Shown: positions 42,731 to 54,700 of the stretch, one piece after another | How positions within the stretch are numbered: position 1 is the first letter of the stretch | Layout: each line of letters opens with the position of its first letter | Origin: Halichoerus grypus | Lineage: Eukaryota > Chordata > Mammalia > Carnivora > Phocidae | Direction of reading: 5' to 3' | Assembly: GCF_964656455.1 (NCBI RefSeq) | Contig: NC_135712.1 | Span: 95,828,294-95,892,293 of the forward strand | Length of the DNA stretch: 64,000 bases | Made by a program: the position numbers and the translations under genes | Notes under the pieces: generated by a model | Told to the model about the DNA's origin: nothing | Seen by the model: the letters and a program-made list of their open reading frames with translations, nothing else | Databases searched by the model: none

Positions 42731-45700
42731 CTTTAAGATCACTGCCCAGCCAATCCCAAAGTAGAAAGTATTCTCTGACTTCCTCTCTCATGCCTATCCC
42801 CTGTCTGGAAGGCCCTTCCTTCTTTGTGGTGTCTAATCAGTAAATTCTTATTCATCCTTCAATGTCTCCTCACAATTAACTCTTCGGTGTACTTTTCCCC
42901 AACATGCTCAATTAGAATCAACCATCCCTTATCTTTATTTCTAGAGCATTTCATACAAATTTACGTATGATACTTGTTACATTACATTTCCGTCTCTTGC
43001 TCACATTCTTGTCTATCCTATTAAGATGTGAGCTCTGGAACAGGGGGTTTTATGTCTCTTTCATTTTGGTTTCCATAGTCCCTAGGACATTTCATGGCAC
43101 ATTGTAAGTGCCAAACGAATACTGTCGAATTACATTATATAAATATTTTCAAAGAAAACAATTCTATGTTGTTTCCCTTTATCTAATTTTAAATACCCCG
43201 AAAATCAGAATTCAACTTTCCAGTCACATTTTAATTCATTCCCTGTGAGGATCCTGATGAAACTTACATGCAGCGTAATGAAAGACAGGACATCAACCAT
43301 TTTCTTGGAAACCTCTCTAGAGAAATAAACATGAGATTTTTAAACTCACAAGACTGAAAATTTTGTTATCAATTATTCAATCACATTAATACAATATTAT
43401 ATTTAAAATGTATTCACTTCTCACAAGAGGATGAGCCTTCCAATTTATTAAAGGAATGATTTGCTTATGTGTTAAGTTCACAAGCAGTTTTAGTCCATCA
43501 GGACACATTTATTGAATTTAGTTTCCTGAGCAGTAAGATCATGGATGGAAAGTTCTGAAGTACCTTTTCCCCTAAATGAATAATTTCCTTACAACGGAAA
43601 AATACCCATTTAAAATCTGTGTTCGGTACAGAGAGGGAAAACTATATAGGCTGAGTAGATACTTTAGAGTGGATTGACAATTTTCAGTTTTATTACTCAA
43701 TGCTGTGTTTCTTTCATATCTGGATGAATGCATTAGGCTTTCAAAATGATAACTAAAGATTTTAGTAAAACCAAACAATTTAATCAGCTGTGTTAGTTTC
43801 CTAGGGCTTAAAACAACGAGAAATTCATTCTCATAATTCTGGAGGCTAGAAGTCCAAAATCAAGGTGTCAGCAGGGCCGTTCTCTCCGAGACTGTGTGGA
43901 ATCCTTCCTTGCCTCTACTCAGCTTCTGGTGGCGATCAATCATCTTTGGTGTTCCTCTGCTTTTAGACGCACCACTCCAGTCTTTGCCTCTGTTGTCATG
44001 TGGTCATCTCTCTTCACAATGGCATTCTCTTTTCTTATAAGGACGCCAATCATATTGGATTAAGGGCCCCCTCTATTCCATTATGACCTTGGCCTAACTA
44101 ATTACATCTGCAATGACCCTATTTCCAAATAAGGTCACATCATGAGGTACTAAGAGATAGGGCTTTAACATATGACTTTGGGTAGTGGGGGGCACAATTC
44201 AATCTGTAACCCCCACTATACTAAATTCTGTTAGTGTAAAACAAAATAAAAGCCTCTTTAGTAGCAAAATTTAGTGCATGCCAAAGAGAGAAAAAATAAT
44301 CATAAGAATGCTTCTATATTAGTAACACTAGGAAGGAACATGTGAGTGACTATTTAGATTTTGGTTACTGTTTAAGAAACATTTCTTCTTTCCCTTTGAT
44401 GTAGGACTAGTTTAGAATCAAGGCCCATAAAACAGAGTATAGTCTAAAAATACTAGAGTGCTTTCTAGAGTTTATTATTTATAACATACCAGATATCTAA
44501 TTTGGACATTACCCATGTTGGATAGCAGCTAAAATAATCATGTCACTTTGTCTCAATGTAATATGGGATCCTAGAAACATCATAGCAGTCAAAATTCTTC
44601 AGGTGGAAGCGTCTGACACACACTTTCTATATATCATATCTTCTCTATATAAGAAACTCCGTGAGAACATGTTTTATGATTATGTGTATGGGCAAAAGTG
44701 ATTATTTAATACATGCAAAGAAGATAAAGAAGTAACTTTCATTTATATAGCAGTTTAACTTTGTAAAACATTTAATTTAAAGTATTTTAATACTAATGTC
44801 CTAATGTTGTGGTTCTATAGTCTGACTTGGTTACATCTTGCATTTCACAGAGAAAGAAACTGAGTCACTCAAAAAGTGACTTGATCAACATTCAACTAAG
44901 TGTTGGGAGACAGAATTAGCTCTCACGTCTACTGTCTTACAGCTTTATGCTCTTATTGGTTTGCTACTTCCTAGAAATGTTATGTCCTGTTCAAAAACAC
45001 AGATTGATTGGGATCCCACTATGGACAAGGAACTGAAACAGATGTAAAACGATATACATGCTCCCTACTGATAAGATGGTTACCACCTAGATGGAGTGGT
45101 GCAAGATTTGCACAAGAAATTTATTAACAATATCCAGAAGTAGACAGTAAATATTAAAAGAAAGTTACAATCAGTAAACACTAGGAGATTCATGAAAAAA
45201 AGATGGGACAGGGAGCACTAGAAACTAGAGTTGTAAACAAGGGCTTTATGGAAGAGGAAGAACTTGAACAGGGCTTTAAAAGAATTGAGAGGGTTAAGTC
45301 CCATATGGAAAGGGGAATTGTTGAAAATTTCCAAGTAAGATAGTGGAATGATTAAGGCAGTGTTTTAGAGAGAGATATTTGGTAGTCACAATGCCTTTGT
45401 TCATGACGGGTAACTTGTCTGAATACTCTCCCCACTTCCCACCACCATCCCCATGTTTCTGGATAACTTCTCTTGGTCCTTAAAACCAAGTTTGGGTTTT
45501 AGAAAGCTTTTCTGATCTTTTCATTCAAGATAACACAATATCTGGGGTGCCTGGGTGGCTCAGTGGGTTAAGCATCTGTCTTTGGCTCAGGTCATGATCC
45601 TGGGGTCCTGGGATCAAGCTTTGAGTTGGGCTCCCTGCTCAGCGGGAAGTCTGCTACTCCCTCTCCCTCTGGCCCTCCCCCCTGCTTGTGCTCTCACTCT

Positions 45701-48700
45701 CATGCACGCACTCTCTCTCTCAAATGAATAAATAAAAAATCTTTTAAAAAAGAAGATAACATAACATCTTCCCTTTTCCCTGCTGGGAAAACTTCTCCTT
45801 GCACCTTGTGTTTATTTCTGCATAGCAGTTATATTAACATTATTATTTCATCTTCCTCAGTGGACAATGAACTTCTTGCTGTCAGAGTTATGCATATTTC
45901 CTTTCTGTGACCCCAGCACAAAGCATGAATCTGAAAAATAGTAGTTGTTCACTAAACATTTGTTGCTCTAATCTGAAGAGTTGTGATGTTCAAGATGTGT
46001 TAAAGAGGGAAAGAATGAGGCCCAAAAGATCAGTTAAGAAACCCCTGCAGTAATTTGGCACAACGTAGAGAGTGTTTAAAGGGAACAGGTTCCCTGGGAA
46101 TAGTAAGGAACTGGTGAAATAGGAAGACATTTATTGGAGTATTGACTAACGAGATATGGGTTACAAAGAAATAAATTGTTTGGAAGTTCTAAATTTGACT
46201 TACTAGGAAAATGAGAAGACTGTGATTTCTTATTCTTTTGTGACAGTCCTTAGCTGGGCACTTTGGACTTCTAGAAAGTTCTGTGGTAGACTTCAGAGAG
46301 TCCTTGAAGCCCTTGAAACTATTAGTAAGTTTGTATATGTAAGGTTTTACATTTATTTTCCTTCGGAGAGGCTTTGTAGTGGTCAATGAATTCTCAGTGG
46401 TCTGGGTCTTTACATTTGTTAAATGCTACAGTTCTATTCAAAGGTATAGTAATAACTAAACAACAGCCATAGTCTTTCTGAGAGATATCATTTTTTAAAA
46501 ATATTGACTGATGTGGCATCTCACAGTATCTTTAACAACTGTTGAAACAAGATCATGGAAAATAGAGCATAATATTGAAGACCAAGCTGTATAACTTTAA
46601 ATAACTTACCTAAGATTTTCTTAAACTGTTAAATGGGACAACAATAATATGTGCCTCATGGAGTTATTGTGAGGGTTATATGAAGTACTGTTTATAACAT
46701 TTTTAGTACTCAATAGTATCTCTTATTATTTTTGTTATTATTCTCACTCAGTTTTAACATGTATTGAGCATCCATTATAGTGCCAACACTGTCCTAGATG
46801 CTGCTCCTCTTTACCACAGAGCCTTTAATCTGCCAAATAAATTTGATAGAGATCAACTTCTATACACACATTATGGATGAGGTACAGACCAGTAAATAGC
46901 TTGCCCGTGCTTACACAGCTAACACGTGGCAGAGCCGACATTGCAAGAGTCAGAAAACAGATGCAATGTAGGCAAGCACGAGGGAGAGCACAGAACAGAG
47001 CAAGTGTCAGTGACACAATGAGCAGCAAGAGATGTGAAGCAGCTGTGCCAGAGAGACTTTGGAAAAGAGAGAACACCTTCCAGAGGACATGAAATATGTT
47101 CTTACTGGGCTAGAAGTCAATCCCACGTTTGGCCAGCTTTGGATCTCTAAACAGCTGAATGTGAACTGTGTATGGGTGGGGAGAAAAGTGATCTCAGGGT
47201 AAATGAAGCTGAATATGAGAACAGAAATGTCATGACCAGCTGTAGTAGTGATTAGAAAATGTTCACTTACTTTAACCTAATGGATACTGATAACAAATTG
47301 GAATCGAGTTTACATTAAACAGTGTCCAGATATGTTTCGTATGGGACAGAAAGCACTTTTAGCTCAGCCATTGAGGCTAACAGAGTTTTTCATACATACA
47401 CAGATGCAGACACAGACACATAGATACATATATACAAACACACTCTAGGTAATTAGTCAGAAAGTGACCAAAAACTACCATGTACTCATATAATAGTCTA
47501 GGTCCACCACTGTCAGGGATTGTGTTACATTTTTATCCTCATGGGCAGACCTAAGATTTGGTTTGGTTGGCTCTAAACCTGAACGTTCCAAGCATGACTC
47601 AAGCCCACTGAATCAAAACCAGGATTCCAAGTATTATGGATGGGGACCCCAAGGGAGACCCATCTAAGACTTTCTGTCAATAAGTAAGAGTCCTGGGTAT
47701 AAAGGGGAAGGAACAGGCAACACCAATCCACAATAGGGCCTACAGACCAAGAGTGGCTCCATCTTACAATGGAAATTCTAAATTGTTTTCTTCATTTTCT
47801 GCACCTGTTACCTGTGTTAAACCCCTTTAAGCCCAGTGGTTCCGTATGGCAGTAAACTGATAATAGATACTGTTTACATATGCTAAAACATTCATTTTAT
47901 GATTACTTAATTGTTAATTGTCTATTCAGTCTCTTTGCTGATTATTCTTTTATCTTTAGATGTATTCTTTAGACAATTTTAGATGAGGGTCAAGGAAAAG
48001 GGGAAATGAACCACATCTAAAATAAATATTAAGTCTCACAAAATTTGAAAGAGGCACATAATTAACATTGTATATATATTGATTGAGATTATGATTTCAA
48101 ATTATATTTTGATTAGAAGGCACTGTGGGTTAGCACATTAACTTTGACTTGGAATGGCCCTGAATTTGAATCCCAGCTTTGTCTCCTATCTTGAACTTGA
48201 GCCTGGAAATCAACCTCTTCAATCTTCCACTTTCTTAATTAATGGGAATAATGCTAACTTCCCTGGGTTTTTGTGAAGATTAAAAACTATAATCTGTATT
48301 AAGTGTCTAACACATGGAAGTACTACTTCACACCTGGCAATTCATGACTCCAGTAATTGCGGATAATTAGAAATTGGCTGTATATTATACTTTTATTAAA
48401 TGGTTGAATGAGTTTCTATTGCTGTAGGTTTCGTTGGACTACATTATAAGCAGGACTGTAGCTTAAATGACTCTCCACTGATAATTAGGCATTATTAAAA
48501 GTTGTAATAAGTCTTGCAGTATTCTTGTCATTATCCTAAAACTATTCTGCTAAAAATAGCCGATTTTTAGGTGAACTAGAACGTTTATTTTCCACCTTTT
48601 AGATGCCTACACTCCATTTAGTTGTTAAAAGGAGTGTAGTAATAAAAACAGGGAAAAAAGTGGAAAGATGTCAAAACCATCAGGCTGCATTATCTTTCTT

Positions 48701-51700
48701 AGCTGGAAGTGAAAAGAAAGAAGTTGAAAACAGTGGCATAATGCAAACTATTTTCACTACCAGTAGATTTTAATGCCCATGTTGTGTCCATCCTCAGGAC
48801 TCTGAATAAGTTCATATTTTCCGAAAGTACATAGTATTTTACCAAGATATAATTCAGGCCCAGTAAATCTCTGCCATAGCATGTTCATTTTTTTTGAAGA
48901 ATTATAATTGACAAACTGAGGGTTTTAGAGGGGAGGTGTGTGGGGGGATGGGTTAGCCCGGTAATGGGTATTAAAGAGGGCACATATTGCATGGAGCACT
49001 GGGTGTTATACGCAAACAATGAATCATGGAACACTACATCAAAAACTAATGATGTAATGTATATTGACTAACATAACATTAAAAAAAAAAAAAAAAGCTT
49101 GTTCAGTATTTGGCAACTAAAACAGTGATCTACTTGGACTGATTGCTTGAGCTAATTTCCAGGCCTGGGTGTGGGCCTAGCTCTTAGCTAAGCAAGGATC
49201 CTGTCCTTGACCAGCCTTGTGTGGAGAGCACAGGGGCAAATGCCCATCTGTTCACAGACTGAGCTCCTTAGGCAGGGCTTGTCCTGGAATTTCACTGATG
49301 GAAGAAATATACAGAACTCCCTGTTCTTTTCTCTCGTAAAGTTTCCAACCTGGTTTTAAAAAGCACATTGATGCTTCTGGCATCTCTAAAGTCAGTAAGT
49401 ACTAGCTTTTCTTTTTTCTTCCTTTTTAGTGAAATGATAAACAGATTCAGTATTCTGTTAACTTGGAATCATAGATCAGCCTGTGAGAGTCTTTGAGATT
49501 CTCTGGTTAGGGTCTTCAAGTCAGGGAGATTGAGGTTTGAAGATTTGAGTGGAAGCTAGAGTCCTAACTTCGGGCCCTGCATAAGAAGTAGTGGCCAGCA
49601 ACTTTTTTTCCCTCCTATAATTTTTTATCTTTTATTTTGTTTTAAGAAATTTAATTCCCTTTCTATCTTTTACCCTTTTTACAGGACCTGTTGGGAAGAT
49701 AGTAGGTGTGTCCATAAATTGAAGGAAGTCACATCAGCTGTGACAATGGAAGGATAGCAGATTATTAACGTCTGTCTGTGCTTCAGTAGCCAGCAATCTC
49801 CTCCAAGGGCTGTTGGCTTCTCTTCCCCTCCCATGGTATTTTGGATGTACGCCAGGAACCATCTTTGATGGTGTGAAAAACCGGAGTGTATACAGTCGCT
49901 GGAGGGAAACTTTACTTTTCTAGGGAAGGAGCCAAGCAATTGAAAACTTAGAACTCTCACCCTGTTTTGTTAGATAATTATAACTTCAGAAAATATAGTA
50001 TTTCCTTCCCTCCTCCCACGAGCCATTTATCTGGGAAGCAAGTTATTAGCAACTTCAGAACTGCTCAGTGGAGCTGGGGGAAAATGGTATTATACATATG
50101 AGGAAATGCAATCGGGATAATGAAAACAAAAGACTTCACATTATAATTTCTTCCAAGTCATCCATTTTGTAGCAAACCTTTTGGTAGCAAATGTATACAG
50201 TTTTTCAAGAATTTTCCTCTTCATTTTTTTTTAACAGATTCAAAGTAGAACAAAAATTAGACTTCAAAGAAGCTTTGTATTCTTTGAATATAACTGAGAT
50301 ATTTAGTGGTGGCTGTGACCTTTCTGGAATAACAGGTAGTGTGATAAATAATTCTTATATTATTATGTTAATATGTTTTCTTAGTAACTCTGTCAACTGA
50401 CTGATCTGAAAGAGCATTCGGCCCCAGAAAATACATACACACCCGGTGACTAAATGTCAGAGTCATGTTGAGCTGTCTGTAAACAAGCACTTTATTTTGT
50501 ATTTAAGTCACTCTCCTTAAAGAAAGTCAGAAAGCATTTTAGAATGTTAGATAAGCCTTCTAAACATGCTTGTTATAAAACTATGTAGGTAAAGTAGTAT
50601 ACGGGCTTTTATTTCAGCCCTGTTCGGATTTCCTTATCTGAATAATGGGAATTACAACTTTGGGGCTCTCATCTACGTGGAGCTAATAAAACTCTTATAA
50701 ACCAATTTGCAAATGTTAATTTGGTAATATTGGAGCCCATGAAATCGGCATCCACAAGCTGCTGGATGATGAACACAATCTAGAAATTGTAATGCCACAG
50801 CTTGCAGATTTAGCTTGAGACTAACAACACATCTGAGGAGATGGAGCTTTTATGCTAACTCACACCTGGGAAACTCCACATGGCTAAGATGCTCACTCAC
50901 ACAACAAAGCCCAAGACAGTGTTTTATTTTTTCTTGTCTTGGCAGTATCCACTAGTTGAAAAATATCTAACTAAAGAGAAAAAAAAAGATGGACAAAGAG
51001 GGCCAATTTGTCCCCAAGTTTCTTACCCTCTTTTAAATGCAGTCTTCTGTTTTATTAAAAAAAAAAAAAAAAAAAAGGCCTAACAATACAAGCCTGTCTG
51101 TCTGATGGGGTTTTGTATCATAACATGGAAATATTGTGTATTCCTATATAAATATCTGGGCTTTGGAGAAGTATTCATTAATTTATTCACTCATCAATTA
51201 TGTGGGTAAATGAATAGAATGAGCTTTCCTGATGGAGGAGGTGGGTGGGGTACACTGGTGACAGATGTTCATTATTACCTTCACACATGATTTAGCTACT
51301 TGTTCGCACGCTGACAGAGACATCTGACTTCTCTGACAATTTCATCGGCATCAAGAATGAGGCAGTCAACATTAAATACTGCAACAGCACGCTATCTAAG
51401 TGTACCCCGGAACACAGCCATCTCGCCAACCTAACATCAACCAACCCATTTTTCAAGCACTTCTTCCTGTTAGCCTTCTTTCTGGCCTTCAGATGCTCAC
51501 TCGCTATAAGCAGGCATTTCAAGCAGCCACTCGCTCTACAAATCTCCAGCAACTGGTGACTTCTATAAAATCTCCTTTTATAGGCAGGTTTATCACGAGA
51601 ATACCTCCAAAACTCTTTATAAGAGAATTTGTGCAAGAGAATAACTTCCAACAGCGAAAAACAAACATCCAGCATTTTCTGCTCTTTCTCTCCTGAGTTG

Positions 51701-54700
51701 CCTATTTGAGTTGCTTTAACTACTTTGGTTCTATCTTCCTGCCAGAAATAAAATAGCCAGGGCCATCACTGGTACTACATCTGGTCATCAGGAGAACAGT
51801 AAATTCCCTGCTATCCCTATTTATCACTCGTGCAGTAAACAGTCTCTAAAAGCTACTGCGAACCAGGCTAACACTAGTGCTGTGGGATATTTACACAGGA
51901 GCTGCTATCCTATACTCCTGTAATTCACAAGCTTTGAATGAAATGTTTTCAGACAGTTACTTTTGGAAACTTGGAGATGAATATTTGGCTTTACACTGCT
52001 ATTACTTCTTGTGGTTACCTTTAGTAAAATATTTAAGCTTTCTGGGCCTCAGCTTTCTAATTCGTTAAATGAGATAACAAATTGTAGTGGTGAAAATAAT
52101 TGAAAGAATGTATGTAGTTCACCTCGTTCCATATCTGGCACGTAATAGATACTAAGTAAATGGTAAATATATTAAAAAAAAAACCAACAAGTGGGTCTAT
52201 GGCACATTAATATTTACTTGGACATCTTCTAGCAAAGCTGTAGAAGGTTTCTTGTCCCCTTAATTTGACAGAGACATACTTGGAATTTTCATAGAAAAGG
52301 AGAAAAATTATTACAAACCTGAAGAAATCAGTGACTTTATGGAGTCCAGATTCCTTGTTCCAGTCTATTAGCTGTCAGGTCCCGTTCTTTTCCCAAGATC
52401 AGGTCCTCTTCGTGGTCAGACCGGATATATGAGACCAGAGGCTCAGCATGGAGTCCCTTGATCTGGTATCAGTGCTAAACCGGGTGAAATTTCCCACTGC
52501 ACCCCAACATGCTTTTTATTCTTCACTCTTGGCTTGGCATGGGTCTTTAGGTCAGCAGCTCTGGGCTCCGTATGTAAATCCTGTCTTACTCTAGGCAGTC
52601 CTCGGGAAAGAACTTGCTTACTTGCCTGATCTTGTAGCACACCATTCTCTTGCATTTCAAGATGTGCATGCCCCCTCTTCTGCATCTTATTTGTTTCTGT
52701 CGCTGGACATATTCATATCCATGATTTATTTGTTTGACAAATATTTATTGGAAGCCAGCTACATGCCAGGCAGTTTTGTAGGGATGCATAAAATGGACAA
52801 AAGTTCTGCTTCTAGTGAAGTTTACATCTGCTGATGAATAATTAATAAGCAATTCGTTAATTAAATGGAGAGGTGATGGATGCTGTAAGTGAACTAAAAT
52901 AGCATTATGGAATAAATGGTGATTAGGTCAGATACAGGCAGAATTAGAAGACTGGGTTGGGAAGTAACATTTTTGTTGGGACCTAAAGAACAACGGAGCC
53001 AGTCAGGGAAAGTTCTGGGGAAGAGGGTTTTAAGCAGAAGGAGAGTTAGGGCTAAGGCCTTGATACCTGACCTTGAGCTGGAGCTACTGGATGAGGAGAG
53101 GAAGGTAGCAGATGAGGATAAGAGGTATTCAGGGGCCCAGATAAAGTGATCACAAGCAATTTGGAGTTTATTTTTAGGAAGCCATTTTTTTAAAAAGATT
53201 TTATTTATTTATTTGGCAGAGAGAGACACAGCGAGAGAGGGAACACAAGCAGGGGGAGTGAGAGAGGGAGAAGCAGGCTTCCCGCTGAGCAGGGAGTCCT
53301 ACCTAGAGCTCGATCCCAGGACCCTGGGATCATGACCTGAGCCGAGGGCAGACCGGCAGACGCTTAACGACTGAGCCACCCAGGTGCCCCAGGAAGCCAT
53401 TTTTTATGCAAATATCCCTTTGGAGACTTCTCTTTCTCTTGCCTGAGGGGCTTTACTTCTCTGTGAGCTGCCAGAGCTGGTTCCCCACTACTGTAAGGAA
53501 TTTCTTCCCGAATCCTTGTAAATCTGGTGGTTTTGGTGGAGTCTGCCTGGTCCCATCAGCTTTCTCTCCCAAGAGAAACAAAGCTCTTTTTTATCCTTTG
53601 TCTTCAAGTTTCCAGTCCCATCGTCCTTCCTCCACTTTCTGGCCACCACTGAACCCGGGAGCATGTTCCTATTGTCTCTTTGAGGCACACTGTCAGATCT
53701 GAGTGGTCCTGACACAGCGGGAGTGGCTGATGGCTTCTGAACTCATGGCTTCACTTTCCCCTTCTCAAGGAGACTATCCCTGCAGGTCACAAGATCAGAA
53801 ACGCTTCACACAGACAGCAGTTCCACCAAGGGGAGAAGAGGGGCATGTTCTCTCAGCTTGTATCCACACTGGAACAGAATGTTGTAAGACGCTCTCTGAC
53901 ACTGAGGAATTTGACAGGTTTTAAAGCATAGCTCTGAAGTGATTTGGTAACAGATGACACAAAAGCTCTTTAGACTTTCATAGCCTCACCAGTCTTGAAA
54001 GAAAGTAAATTTTGTTTTAAAGTCAGATCAAAACTGAATACAGAATTCAAAAGGCAAGTTGGCTTTGAGGTTGAATACATAGGGTGGGATTAATTCAAAT
54101 CTGTAAAGCCTTTTTCATCTTGTCTGTAGACCATAGCGAAGCGGGGCAAAACCTTCTGTCCATACAAATATTTCACTTAGTGGGATACCTGATTTGAGGC
54201 TTATCCCCTTCTATCTTTGCCTTTGTATCTGGGCTACACTTGATCTCTCTCTATGGGTCTCTGTATCATTTCTGCAAGAGCTAAACTACCTTCCACCTCT
54301 AGCAAATTAACTAACTTGGGAAGAATTTGTTATTGTTTTTTTCCTAGAAATTTCTTTGTTCATTTGAAAATGTAATTAACACGGGACCTAGTAAGTAATG
54401 TCTCTGAGTTCTAATCCTTAAATACACTTTCCTATTTTCCAACAGACTCAGCTGAAGTGTTTGTTTCCCAAGTCATGCAACACGTTTTTTTTGAGATAAA
54501 TGAAGACGGCAGCGAAGCCGCAACATTGACTGGTAGGACAAATGGTTTCACAACCAGCCAAGAGGAAAGACTGGGGGGGAAATGTGCAGCGTTAGGACAT
54601 TGGCATTTCTGCATGACTCTGACCTCCTGTTTCCTTCCTACTGTCCCCTACACTGTAGGAAGAAAAGAGAAATTGGTTGTATAAGCTATTTCTGCGTCTC

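Larger units (their letters stand above)
39015..50237 (+). other. SERPINI2 longest intron
   Basis: 11.2 kb. Holds two MLT1-like LTRs in opposite orientations (41135-41780 and 43787-44220), three Can-SINEs (41452, 42510, 45544), MIRs near 44735, 46755 and 48120, and a short L1 3' end at 48888-49095. 39240-40690 is pyrimidine-rich single-copy-looking sequence with no feature I can name. Confidence 0.85.
50336..54445 (+). other. SERPINI2 intron
   Basis: 4.1 kb. Has an A-rich run at 51056-51077, an unidentified CpG-bearing stretch (51290-51720), an L2-like fragment (52715-52860) and a Can-SINE (53191-53390). 53406-53930 is GC-richer unique-looking sequence with a chance 98-codon frame. Confidence 0.85.
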
